This document shows positions 1 to 9,052 of a stretch of DNA of 64,000 nt, piece after piece. This stretch comes from Planctomycetaceae bacterium (lineage in GTDB: Bacteria > Planctomycetota > Planctomycetia > Pirellulales > Thermoguttaceae). The first letter of the stretch is position 1. Each line of letters starts with the position of its first letter. The position numbers were made by a program, and so were the translations under genes. The stretch lies in contig SFIW01000004.1 of NCBI GenBank assembly GCA_004556055.1, forward strand, positions 12,054 to 76,053. The letters run 5' to 3'. A model generated the notes under the pieces. It worked only from the letters and a program-made list of their open reading frames with translations. It did not search any database and was not told where the DNA came from.

Positions 1-1640
1 ATGGAGCGCACGCGTGCGTAAGCATACTGCATATACGTCGCCGTATTACCGTTCATCGCCAGCATCTTGTCGAAGCTAAAGACATAGTCGCTCTCGCGAT
101 TTTGCGAGAGATCCGCGTAGACCAAAGCTCCAATGCCAACGCGACGAGCAGTCTCGCGCATCTCCTCTTCGCTGAAACGTTCGCCCTCGGGACGAGAAGC
201 ATTATTCTCGGCAACGACCGCATATGCGCGCGCTTCCGCTTCGTCAAGCAAAGACTTAAGTCCGACCGAGTCTCCCGAACGCGTCTTAAAAGGCTTTCCG
301 TCGTCGCCAAGAACCGTTCCAAACTTAACGTGAGCCAACTCGACATTCTCCATGCCGATAAACTTCGCGGCTTCAAAGAGTTGTTCGAAATGGTGCGACT
401 GACGGAAGTCGACAACGTAAAGAATCGCGTCCGGATGGAACCGATCTCGGCGGTATTCGAGGGTGGCAAGGTCGGTCGTCGCATACAAGAACGCCCCGTC
501 GCTCTTTTGAATTAACATCGGAACGTCTTGATCCGGGAAAAAGATCCCTAACGCTCCCTCCGTCTTACGCGCAACGCCCTCGTCGACAAGCTTCTGCACG
601 AGAGGACCAAGCATGTCGTTATAAAAACTTTCGCCAAGAGTTTCGTCGAAGGTTACGTCAAGACGTTTATAAATTTTGTCGACCTCGGCAAGACACAAGG
701 GGATGATTTGTTGCCAAAGGGCGCGATTCTCCGCGTCGCCGTGATGAAGTTTCGACGTTTCCATTAAGACGTCTTTGCCGATTGTTTCACGTCCGGCTGC
801 AAGCTTCGCAAGCTCCGGAGAACTTTCGACGGCGTCAATCTTACCGCGTACGCTCTCGACGTTTTCCTTTGCGACGGCGGTTTGTTTGGCAAGACGCTCG
901 CGCTCCTTCGCGATAGCCTTCGGATTTTCTGCGCTTGTCTTCGCGCGTTCAGCGGCGTCCGCTTGCGCTTTTTGCGCCGACGCAAGTGATTCTTCGAGCT
1001 GCCCAATCTTACCTTTTGCGTCGTAGTAATCAACAAGCTGACGCGTCAAACGATAGAGTCGCGCGAGTTCGTCGACAGGAGCTTTCGAATAAGCCTCCGC
1101 GTCTAGGAAATTGCGATACCCGTAAAAAATCATGCCAAACTGTGTGCCCCAATCGCCTAAGTGGTTGTCGGAAACAACATCGTTGCCGAGAAATCTCAAG
1201 ATCCGTGACAAAGAATTACCGATCATCGTCGAACGGATATGTCCAACATGCAACGGCTTCGCGACATTTGGGGCCGAGTAATCCAAAACGATACGACGCG
1301 GTTTAGCGACGCGTTCGACGCCAAGACGCTCGTCGCACGCCTCCTTTTGAACGAGGTCGGCGAGACAATCCGTTTTCACGCGAAGATTGATAAAACCGGG
1401 ACCGGCAATCTCCGGCGCTTCGAAAAAGTCGGCGTAGTCAAACTTGGATACGATGTCCGCCGCCACTTCACGCGGCGACTTTCCAAGCTTTTTACCTAAG
1501 GGCATTGCGAAATTCGCCTGATAATCTCCAAACTTTGCGTCCTGACTCGGGCGAATAAGGTCAAGATAGGGAGCTGGATCGACGCCGATCCCTTCAAGAG
1601 CGACAGAAAAACGATCTGCTAGTATTTTAATAACGTTCAT
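1..1640 (-). CDS. argS: Arginyl-tRNA synthetase, C-terminus beyond window
   Basis: Class I synthetase charging tRNA-Arg in the cytoplasm. The reading frame is open from the ATG at 1640 to the left edge, giving about 546 visible residues; the anticodon-binding domain is mostly outside the window. The HIGH signature reads HVGH at residues 131-134 (1239-1250), followed by the DWGTQFG block, and the DGKPFKTRSG block typical of ArgRS lies near residue 450. Between the LYRL segment and the HHGDAE block (about residues 199-295) sits a Lys/Glu/Ala-rich stretch that looks like a coiled coil and is some 65 residues longer than the equivalent connector I know from Thermus or Bacillus ArgRS. rsfS ends 17 bases upstream, so the two are probably cotranscribed. 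Identity is very secure; the role of the insertion is unknown. Confidence 0.96.
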   Translation of the reverse strand, partial: MNVIKILADRFSVALEGIGVDPAPYLDLIRPSQDAKFGDYQANFAMPLGKKLGKSPREVAADIVSKFDYADFFEAPEIAGPGFINLRVKTDCLADLVQKEACDERLGVERVAKPRRIVLDYSAPNVAKPLHVGHIRSTMIGNSLSRILRFLGNDVVSDNHLGDWGTQFGMIFYGYRNFLDAEAYSKAPVDELARLYRLTRQLVDYYDAKGKIGQLEESLASAQKAQADAAERAKTSAENPKAIAKERERLAKQTAVAKENVESVRGKIDAVESSPELAKLAAGRETIGKDVLMETSKLHHGDAENRALWQQIIPLCLAEVDKIYKRLDVTFDETLGESFYNDMLGPLVQKLVDEGVARKTEGALGIFFPDQDVPMLIQKSDGAFLYATTDLATLEYRRDRFHPDAILYVVDFRQSHHFEQLFEAAKFIGMENVELAHVKFGTVLGDDGKPFKTRSGDSVGLKSLLDEAEARAYAVVAENNASRPEGERFSEEEMRETARRVGIGALVYADLSQNRESDYVFSFDKMLAMNGNTATYMQYAYARVRS

Positions 1641-1657
1641 TCCTATGAGCCCTTTCC

Positions 1658-2080
1658 TCAGACCTCGGATTTTTTCTCATCTTGAGTTGCTGGAACGTCT
1701 TCGAGGGGAACCTCTTCCCCCTTCCCCCAAAGATCTTCCAGGGCATAAAACTCGCGAGTCTCTGGTTCGAAAAGGTGAACTACGACGTCGCCGTAATCAA
1801 GCACAACCCAGCGGCTTTCTTGATATCCGGCGACGCTTCTTCGCGCGTCGCCAAGATGCTTTTCAAACAGGTCGTCTATTTCATCGCTAATCGAATGGAG
1901 CTGACGACGGCTTGTTCCAGAGCCTATCACAAAAAAATCAAACGCTTGGGTAACGCCTCGAAGATCAAGAATCTTTACGTCCTCCCCCTTATTGTCGATG
2001 ATCGTGCGAGCGGCCAAACGCGCGCGCTCAAGAGACGACGGTAAATTATTCCCCTGCTGTATATCAGTCACTGTTTTCAT
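1658..2080 (-). CDS. rsfS: Ribosomal silencing factor RsfS
   Basis: Small protein of 140 residues in the RsfS/Iojap family, which binds ribosomal protein L14 and blocks subunit joining in slow growth. Family features seen are the segment around residues 36-60 (ILDLRG, then FDFFVIGSGTS), the GYQESRWVVLDYGDVVVHLF block around residues 85-105 and a Glu-rich tail. The ATG at 2080 has AAAGG immediately against it, so the GTG three codons later (2071), with better spacing to the same purine run, is an alternative start. It lies 17 bases before argS on the same strand. Confidence 0.9.
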   Translation of the reverse strand: MKTVTDIQQGNNLPSSLERARLAARTIIDNKGEDVKILDLRGVTQAFDFFVIGSGTSRRQLHSISDEIDDLFEKHLGDARRSVAGYQESRWVVLDYGDVVVHLFEPETREFYALEDLWGKGEEVPLEDVPATQDEKKSEV

Positions 2081-2266
2081 CCTTTATTCGCTAAAAATGG
2101 TAAAATGCACACTCGATCAAACGGTCTTCGCACGTCAAAGAAAACAGACGTTCGTCATATCATTACGCAAGATTCCAAGAGCCGACCACGTCTGTATTAT
2201 ATCGTGAGACGCCCCCTTTTACAAGAGCGCACAGACCGACGTCAACGATCAAGGAGCCTGAAGAAA

Positions 2267-2298
2267 TAAAAAAGGCCGTCAAAAAGACGACCTTTATT
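2267..2298 (-). terminator. Intrinsic terminator of the tRNA-Asp cluster
   Basis: Read on the minus strand, a nine-pair stem (AAGGTCGTC with GACGGCCTT, one G-U pair) closes a five-U loop and is followed by a run of U. The G-U pair becomes an A-C mismatch on the other strand, so the hairpin works in the tRNA direction. It begins directly after the last tRNA-Asp. Confidence 0.7.
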
Positions 2299-2300
2299 AG

Positions 2301-2374
<74 letters not shown>

Positions 2375-2405
2375 ACGCTGTTCTGAAAAAAACTATATTT
2401 ATTAG

Positions 2406-2479
<74 letters not shown>

Positions 2480-2524
2480 TCGCCTTGATTCTCTTAAAGA
2501 GAAACAACGGATCACACAAATTAA

Positions 2525-2598
<74 letters not shown>

Positions 2599-2809
2599 TC
2601 GCAACTCGTCATTATCATTGCTAACGTCAAGTTACAGCGATTAGTTTACTCGAGATCCTGTCTTTGCCAAGGGGGATATCAAAAATATTTCCAAAAAGGC
2701 TCTCTCGAACTCTATAGACTCGACGACTCTCTCGTTATGCGTAAAATCAAAAGCAACGTTCTTCCCTTCTTCCCTCTATTTTATGTAACCCGTACGAAAT
2801 ATCGGCGTC

Positions 2810-3682
2810 ATGTCGGATCAAGAAAAAACAATTCAGGCAACGCCTCAAAAGCGTCAAAAAGAACGAAAAAAGGGGAATGTCCCCATAAGCCAAGATCTGG
2901 TCGCCGCTCTTACCTTTTGCGTCGGAGCCTTCGTACTCATTGCTTCTGCTCGAAACGCGGCGACACGCGGAGCCGCATTCTTTTCAGATTCTCTTGGCAC
3001 GGAATACGTCTTGCAGATGGACATAGATCAGTTTGTCGCAAAAATTCTGACGCTTATTTTTTCAGTTTTGAAGCATTGCTTATTCCTTTTCCTGGCCGTA
3101 GTCGTTAGCGTCGCAACGTCAACGCTGTTGCAAACACGCGGGCTCTTCCTCATAAAAAAGGCGGCGCCAGATTTCGCTAGACTCAGCCCCGCCAAATACG
3201 TCAAAAGACTATTTTCAGGAGAAACGGCCTTTCAAGCGTGCCTAGGTCTCGGTAAAACGTTCCTCTATATCGGTCTAGTCGCGTTAGCTATTTACCGTGA
3301 CGCAGAGACGCTCGCAAGTCTTCCGTTCGGAAACTTTCCCAACATACTCCTCTTTTCCTTCAAATTCTTGTCGCGCTTGATTTATCAGCTCTGCGCGCTC
3401 TCCCTTATTCTTGCGTCTTGCGACTATGCCTGGAAACGCTGGATCTACGAGAAAAACCTTCGTATGACCGTTCAGGAATTTCGAGAAGAACTGCGCGAAG
3501 AGTCCGGATCGCCGCAAGCGAAGGGAGCGCGAAGATCTGCGCGACGATCTCTCATGGAAAACGTTGCGGAGATCACGAGTCCCGCTCCTCCGCGACCGGT
3601 CTCGTCATATAAGACCGACGACTCTAGAAAACAAGCTCAAAACAAAGAAAAAAGGGACAAGACTCCGACCAGTCGTCGATGA
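2810..3682 (+). CDS. FlhB/YscU-like export protein lacking autocleavage domain
   Basis: 290 residues. The start (EKTIQATPQKRQKERKKGNV) matches the conserved N-terminus of FlhB/EscU/YscU export-switch proteins of flagellar and type III secretion systems. Hydrophobic segments near residues 33-50, 83-105, 145-160 and 185-215 fit the four-helix membrane domain, and the linker YEKNLRMTVQEFREELREESG matches the known cytoplasmic linker. The protein then turns into a basic, Ser/Pro/Lys-rich tail exactly where the NPTH autocleavage site and FlhB C-domain should follow. Only about 110 residues follow the last membrane segment. No other flagellar or secretion gene is nearby. It could be a decayed paralogue or a membrane-domain-only variant. 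No convincing ribosome binding site precedes the ATG. Confidence 0.75.
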   Translation: MSDQEKTIQATPQKRQKERKKGNVPISQDLVAALTFCVGAFVLIASARNAATRGAAFFSDSLGTEYVLQMDIDQFVAKILTLIFSVLKHCLFLFLAVVVSVATSTLLQTRGLFLIKKAAPDFARLSPAKYVKRLFSGETAFQACLGLGKTFLYIGLVALAIYRDAETLASLPFGNFPNILLFSFKFLSRLIYQLCALSLILASCDYAWKRWIYEKNLRMTVQEFREELREESGSPQAKGARRSARRSLMENVAEITSPAPPRPVSSYKTDDSRKQAQNKEKRDKTPTSRR

Positions 3683-3721
3683 CTTATCCCTTATGCTCCA
3701 TAAAATTAGGCCTCAAATCTG

Positions 3722-5026
3722 TTAGTTCCGATAAACGCTCCGTCCACCGTCAAGGAGCAAGCTGTGTAAAACGCCGTCTTCCAACCGCGTTTCTAAAATG
3801 GCGCCGTTGCGAGCGTCGGTTCCTTTAGTTAAGATTCGTCCGGTCGTCAAATCTCGCGTTATTGAATAACCACGACTCAAAACAGCTAATGGACTAAGCG
3901 CATCCAATCGTCCGACCGCTTCACGAAAACTGGCTTGCCGTCGTTCCAATAACGACTCCATACACGTCGTCAATCGATCCTGCGTCTGAGACAACAAATC
4001 CGCTTTCTTCGAAGAAATCACTCCTAATGGATCCTTGAAGATAGGACGCGAAGTCAGCGCCTGGAGCCTTTCTCCAGCGCGAGACCAATCCGCCTCTACA
4101 ATCCGTGCAATATGCTTTCCCGCCTCGTCTATCGCGCGTTCGAAACGTGTATCGACGTCTTCAATCAGCGTCGCGACCGCCGTGGGCGTCACGCGGCGAA
4201 CGTCCGCTGTAAGATCGCATATCGAAACGTCTATTTCATGTCCGATCCCTGTTATTACCGGAAGAACCGACGATGCAACCGCGCGCGCGCTAATTTCCTC
4301 ATTGAAGCACCACAAGTCTTCAACGCTACCGCCGCCGCGAATCAAAGCGACGGCGTCAAGACGCATTGCCTCGCCGTATCTATTGAGAAAATCAAACGCC
4401 TGCGCAATCTCCCGCGCAGCGAATTCGCCTTGAACCCGCGTCGGAATCAACACGATCTGCACGTATGGACACCGTGTTCGAAGCGTGTTAATAAAGTCGC
4501 GAAACGCTGCGGCCGACGGGCTGGTCACAACGCCGACCCGACTTATAAAAGGTGGAAGAGAACGCTTTCGCGACTCGGCAAAGAGTCCTTCTGCGCGAAG
4601 CTTCTCCTGAAGCGCTCGAAACTGGAGTTCGCGAACGCCAACACCAACTGGAATCATCTTCGAAACGGAGAGTTGGTACTTGCCTTGAGTCACATAAACT
4701 TCCAGATTGGCGGAACAAACGACTTTGAGGCCGTTTTTAATCTGAAAAGGCGTGCGCTGAATCACCGACTTCCACATAACCGCCGGAATTTTCGATTCTG
4801 GATCCTTCAAGTCGAAAAAGCCATGACCATTATGGACGGTAAAACCGGAAATCTCACCCACAACGTTGACGCGTCGAATCGTTCCTTCGATGAGCGACTT
4901 CAACGACTTATTGAGCTGCGTTACGCTCATAGAGAGCTCGTCTGGCGCCTGCTCAGGCTCCTCGTCGATAAAGCCGACAAGATCGGATTCCGCTTGACTC
5001 GCGCGATTTCTCTTCGTATAGGCCAC
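3722..5026 (-). CDS. xseA: Exodeoxyribonuclease VII large subunit
   Basis: 434 residues, the family's usual length. The protein degrades single-stranded DNA as the catalytic partner of several small XseB subunits. An N-terminal OB fold (about residues 35-130, with VGEISGFTVHNGHGFFDLKD) precedes the catalytic domain, recognised by RVGVVTSPSAAAFRDF near residue 165 and the GHEIDVSICDLTADVRRVTPTA block near residue 260. The start is a GTG at 5026 preceded by AGGGGA at good spacing. It follows the large lipoprotein gene by 10 bases. xseB, often adjacent, is not seen here. Confidence 0.95.
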   Translation of the reverse strand: MAYTKRNRASQAESDLVGFIDEEPEQAPDELSMSVTQLNKSLKSLIEGTIRRVNVVGEISGFTVHNGHGFFDLKDPESKIPAVMWKSVIQRTPFQIKNGLKVVCSANLEVYVTQGKYQLSVSKMIPVGVGVRELQFRALQEKLRAEGLFAESRKRSLPPFISRVGVVTSPSAAAFRDFINTLRTRCPYVQIVLIPTRVQGEFAAREIAQAFDFLNRYGEAMRLDAVALIRGGGSVEDLWCFNEEISARAVASSVLPVITGIGHEIDVSICDLTADVRRVTPTAVATLIEDVDTRFERAIDEAGKHIARIVEADWSRAGERLQALTSRPIFKDPLGVISSKKADLLSQTQDRLTTCMESLLERRQASFREAVGRLDALSPLAVLSRGYSITRDLTTGRILTKGTDARNGAILETRLEDGVLHSLLLDGGRSVYRN

Positions 5027-5036
5027 TTATTATCCC

Positions 5037-7787
5037 CTAAAAAGACTCGCCTAAAAATGTTGATTCTTGAGGCCAAGGATCCTCTTCGGCAACTTGCACG
5101 TCAAGGCGTTTTACACAGGTCCACGCTTTCTCGGCATTAAGATCGCTCGTCTGTATTTCCAATTGGTAAAACCCCGTAGGCAATGTTTCTGGAAGAGGAA
5201 TCGAGACGTTAAGGACAATGTCTCTCAATTTTGTTTCCGACAAATTCGAACAACGTTGCGACTCAAAGCTCGTTCGCGGCGTCCCGTCGGCGTTTAACAA
5301 ACGCCAGCGACATTCAACGTCAATGGCGAACCCCTCCTCCGTCTCGCGACTCGTCACATACTCGAGTTCTGAGTACGCAAAAACGGTCTCTCCTGGCTCA
5401 TACGCGTCTTCGCGGGCTTTAAAAAGTCCGTAACAGGCAGGAGATTCCACAAGGAGAATCTTTCGTACTTGAAGCTGACACAACGCTGATAGCGAATCGA
5501 GGCCGGAACGAAGACGATCAGCAACGAACGCCGGATCGATCTCCTCCAGTTGATTCTCCAGGAGAGTCTCTAGACCGCGGCACTCCTTCTCCCAGAAGCT
5601 CCGAAGCGGGTCGTTCTCATCCTCTATTTCCTGAATAGAGCGTTCGTATTCTCCAATCACTAAATAGAGAAGGCGTAAACGAGCGTCGCAAATCCGCACG
5701 TCGTCGCCACGCTTCTTACACTCTTCACGCTCCGCCAAAAGAGATTGTATCGCATTCTTGATCTGATCAATCCAAGCGATCTCTTCTTCCGTAATTGGAG
5801 CGGAGAGTCCTTCAACCTTTCGCGCTTCGACGGATTCCGGAGTCGGAGCGCTTTCACTCAATTGAGTCGCCTTTTCCTCAATGAGATTTGTTAGAACACT
5901 AGGTTCTTCGCAAAAAGAACTCGCGGCTTCTTCGGGCTCCACGCTTTCCATAATTGCGTTCGCCAAATCCGTTGCGATAGTTTGTCCGGAGAGTTTTGGC
6001 GAATTCACTATGTCGTCGTTATTTTGACTATTACTAGAAAGCAAGGATGCGTCTTGATTAGCGGCGGAATCGACAATGTCGTCCAAAGCCTTAGCCACAA
6101 GCGGCTCCGGCGCGTCTATAGGAGCTTCTTCTGGAGTCGGTAATTTCTCGACGGGAGCGGACGACGGTTCGAGAGCTGTTTCACCGCTTGGAAATAATTC
6201 GTCGCACGACGTATCGACGGAGCTAGGAGCAGGAATTGTCATATTCGTAGCGTCGTCAAAGGAGTCGGGCGTAGGAACGCTTTCATCGGAATCTGAACTA
6301 AACCAAGAAAACGAGCGCTGACTTCCAAGTGAATTGCGAAACGTTTCATCCACGTCCGCATGAACGGGAGGCGTTGTCGGCGTGGTGGAACTAGTCTCCT
6401 GAGAGGAAACGTAAGAAGGCGATTCGAACGCTTCCACTATTTGATATTCCTCCTCTTGCAGACCGTAAAGCGAGTCGGAGTCAAGGATTGCCCCGTCGTT
6501 ACGGTTCTCCTGTCCTTGGCTCTGGAACGAAACAGCGGAAACTCCCCCTTGATTGGGAACGACGGAAGGGATAGATCGCGTTATCCCCCTATTGTTGGAA
6601 CGCGCCTCGCTCGTTTTGACAACCGAACCGACGTTGGGAGAATTGGAAGTTTTCGTCGCAGGGATCGGAGAAAGACTCGCCGCGCCGCTACGTTTTTCAT
6701 GGTAATCGCCCTGAACTTGCGACGGAGAAGTAGGAATCTCAACCTGTTCGTCTTCCACGTTGATTTCACCCTGTACAGGTGTGTAATAACTTGAACGATA
6801 AGAATCCCTGACTGGCAAAGCCGCCGTTTTTTCTACGCGCTGGGCGGACGCAGTCTTCGAACGGAACGTAGAATCGCCGTATGCATAACTTTCGACGCGA
6901 TCCGTCCCGGTTCGCACGGGGGGGACGCTTCCGAGAGAATAATATCTTTCGATCATCCTCATGGGAGGCAAGAACCTCGATTGATTGAAGTTCTGTATTT
7001 CAAGAGATCGCCAATTCGCGTTTTTATGCGCAGACGTTCCCATATCTTTACGAGAAAAGGGATTTGAAAAACTTACGATCGAACGGGGAGAGAAATTACG
7101 CTCGCTGTTGGCCGCGTCGGCAGATCGAGAATTTCGACCGCCTAAAAGCACATTTTCGTCATTCAATTCTTCACGAGTCGGAAAAAGTTTTGTGAAGAAA
7201 TTCGAGCTTTTTCGTTCCTTCTGGAAATTATCAGAAGACGCTGTTTCGACAGTTCGGGTCTTCGTATCATGGGCAGCGAGATCGTCGTATCGCCGTTGCG
7301 AAATTTCGTCGGGATTGGGTTCCGATTTCGAAAAATTTGGAAAAGAAAGTTTAGGTAAATGCAAAGGCGCCTTAAACTTATCAAACCATGAAGTTTTCGA
7401 CTCGGCTCCGAGATAATCTTCTTCATCCGCGTTGAGACTACCGCGTGTAACAGAAGAATCATAGGGCGCTATCCCACGCGCCGACGTCTTGACGATTTTT
7501 CCTGAATATGACTCAACAGAGTCAAACGCCCCGGATTTTGCGCTATCCTTAGACAATTTCGCTCGATTCCAGTCGGAAGTTGCATCTTCTCCGTCCAAAT
7601 AACAACCGTCGCCAATAGATCGATTCATTCGATATTCTGGAGGGAAGAATATTGAACGACAACCAAACGCCGAAAGGAACGTCACGCCCAGAGCCGCGCT
7701 TATCAGAAACGCGTCGACGCGTCGAAACTTCGATATGCCGACGTTATTTCGCCCTCTAAACCGAACTTGTTCCTTTTCCTGATTCAT
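5037..7787 (-). CDS. Large predicted lipoprotein, unknown function
   Basis: 916 residues from the ATG at 7787, chosen because AAGGAAG lies five bases upstream; an in-frame start farther upstream has no such support. After about 22 polar residues a hydrophobic helix ends in LSAFGC, an imperfect lipobox with Cys43, suggesting an exported lipid-anchored protein. Residues about 50-680 are Ser/Asn/Glu/Pro-rich low complexity and probably disordered. From about 690 a helical, Glu-rich region is followed by a beta-rich C-terminal part (near residues 800-910) with several Cys. No family recognised. It sits between an epimerase and xseA in a minus-strand run, without an obvious functional link. Confidence 0.75.
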   Translation of the reverse strand: MNQEKEQVRFRGRNNVGISKFRRVDAFLISAALGVTFLSAFGCRSIFFPPEYRMNRSIGDGCYLDGEDATSDWNRAKLSKDSAKSGAFDSVESYSGKIVKTSARGIAPYDSSVTRGSLNADEEDYLGAESKTSWFDKFKAPLHLPKLSFPNFSKSEPNPDEISQRRYDDLAAHDTKTRTVETASSDNFQKERKSSNFFTKLFPTREELNDENVLLGGRNSRSADAANSERNFSPRSIVSFSNPFSRKDMGTSAHKNANWRSLEIQNFNQSRFLPPMRMIERYYSLGSVPPVRTGTDRVESYAYGDSTFRSKTASAQRVEKTAALPVRDSYRSSYYTPVQGEINVEDEQVEIPTSPSQVQGDYHEKRSGAASLSPIPATKTSNSPNVGSVVKTSEARSNNRGITRSIPSVVPNQGGVSAVSFQSQGQENRNDGAILDSDSLYGLQEEEYQIVEAFESPSYVSSQETSSTTPTTPPVHADVDETFRNSLGSQRSFSWFSSDSDESVPTPDSFDDATNMTIPAPSSVDTSCDELFPSGETALEPSSAPVEKLPTPEEAPIDAPEPLVAKALDDIVDSAANQDASLLSSNSQNNDDIVNSPKLSGQTIATDLANAIMESVEPEEAASSFCEEPSVLTNLIEEKATQLSESAPTPESVEARKVEGLSAPITEEEIAWIDQIKNAIQSLLAEREECKKRGDDVRICDARLRLLYLVIGEYERSIQEIEDENDPLRSFWEKECRGLETLLENQLEEIDPAFVADRLRSGLDSLSALCQLQVRKILLVESPACYGLFKAREDAYEPGETVFAYSELEYVTSRETEEGFAIDVECRWRLLNADGTPRTSFESQRCSNLSETKLRDIVLNVSIPLPETLPTGFYQLEIQTSDLNAEKAWTCVKRLDVQVAEEDPWPQESTFLGESF

Positions 7788-7896
7788 TGTCACTTCCTTG
7801 TGCAATTGCGTCTGAAATCCACTAAACGACGCGTCTATACGAAAAAAGTTGTTGTGAGAATAGACGTTTTCTGCCAAAATGGCAGATCGCACGGCT

Positions 7897-8973
7897 TCAA
7901 GGACAATCCTTAGAAGTCGCAGAGCCCTTTTCCTTTTTCCCGTCTAGACGATCGAGCCACGCGCACGTGCGTCTTAATCCTTCTTCTAAAGAGATTGGAT
8001 CGTATCCCAATTCCTTTTTCGCTTTATCGCAACTATATTTCCAGTCGACAAGAAAAGTCTCGACCCAACCGGGAGTAATGCGAGGGTATGCGCCAGTCAT
8101 GTCAGCCCATAATTTCATACTTCGCGCCACGAGCAGAGGAATAAATTTATATAACGGGAGCTTCCAGTGTTTCTTGCCGTCAACCTTGTCGATCATTCGA
8201 TAAAGTTCTAAGAGAGAGGCGTTGTCGCCTCCAAGTATATAACGTTCTCCAACGCGTCCATTTGCCAACGCTAAGTAGTGACCGCGCGCGACGTCTTCCA
8301 CATACCCGTAGTTGCCGTAATTGACGCCGTAATTGAGCAAAAACGGCCCCGTCCCTCGTCTGTAATCCCGAATAAGGCCCGCCATCGCGTTTCCTTCAGA
8401 AAGTTGACCTGGCCCGTAGACGCGAGTCGGATTCACGATCACGAGTGGCAATCCCTCTTTGACGAGTTTTAACGCAGCCCTCTCCCCCATCGTTTTAGAC
8501 TCTTCGTATTCGGTATAAAACTTATCGGTAATCCTCTCAAGCGTCTCGTCGCAAAGCTGTCCCTTAGGGGTCGGACCAAAGGACACGATCGTCGACGTCG
8601 ACACAATCTTCTCGACTCCAAGCTTCAACGCCGTATTAAGGACATTTTGCAAACCGTCGACGTTAATACGATAAAAGACCTCGGGGTCTCTAGAATAGTT
8701 TCGCGCATAGCCCGCTAAAGTAAAAACGTACTTGCATCCCTTCATCCCGCGTTCAATCGATTCAATGTCGCTAATATCTCCCGGAACGTGCTCGAAATTA
8801 GGATGTTCCCATAAGTCCTTGACGTCCCCTTCATATCCCGGCGGTAGAGACGGTTTTGATCGACTCATTCCGCGGACGCGCCACCCGTCCGCCAACAATT
8901 GACGCGTTAAAGTAGAACCAATAAATCCGGTGGCGCCGGAAACAAAAATCGTCGCTGATTTATCTAGGGACAC
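7897..8973 (-). CDS. NAD-dependent epimerase/dehydratase (SDR family)
   Basis: 358 residues of the extended short-chain dehydrogenase type, acting on nucleotide sugars or related carbonyl compounds. The NAD(P)-binding motif GATGFIGSTL is at residues 14-23, and the YxxxK catalytic pair appears as YEESK near residue 155, with STSTIVS upstream supplying the Ser. VNPTRVYGPG is the usual substrate-loop motif. The overall pattern resembles dihydroflavonol-reductase-like bacterial epimerases; the substrate cannot be told. Translation starts at GTG 8973 with AGGGAG eight bases upstream. It lies between two lipoprotein genes, with gaps of 79 and 109 bases. Confidence 0.88.
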   Translation of the reverse strand: MSLDKSATIFVSGATGFIGSTLTRQLLADGWRVRGMSRSKPSLPPGYEGDVKDLWEHPNFEHVPGDISDIESIERGMKGCKYVFTLAGYARNYSRDPEVFYRINVDGLQNVLNTALKLGVEKIVSTSTIVSFGPTPKGQLCDETLERITDKFYTEYEESKTMGERAALKLVKEGLPLVIVNPTRVYGPGQLSEGNAMAGLIRDYRRGTGPFLLNYGVNYGNYGYVEDVARGHYLALANGRVGERYILGGDNASLLELYRMIDKVDGKKHWKLPLYKFIPLLVARSMKLWADMTGAYPRITPGWVETFLVDWKYSCDKAKKELGYDPISLEEGLRRTCAWLDRLDGKKEKGSATSKDCP

Positions 8974-9052
8974 TTGATTACTCCCTGTTATGAATCATAA
9001 AGGCGTCAGACGCCTATTATAGTGAACGCTAAACCGCCGCAAACATATGGAA

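Noticed and set aside
3570..3721. Frameshift that would restore the FlhB C-domain
   Set aside because: I read the other frames here and found no NPTH or FlhB_C sequence; too few bases remain before xseA.
4112..5140. 342-residue plus-strand open frame opposite xseA
   Set aside because: Antisense to well-conserved xseA, Arg/Lys-rich nonsense composition, no start signal.
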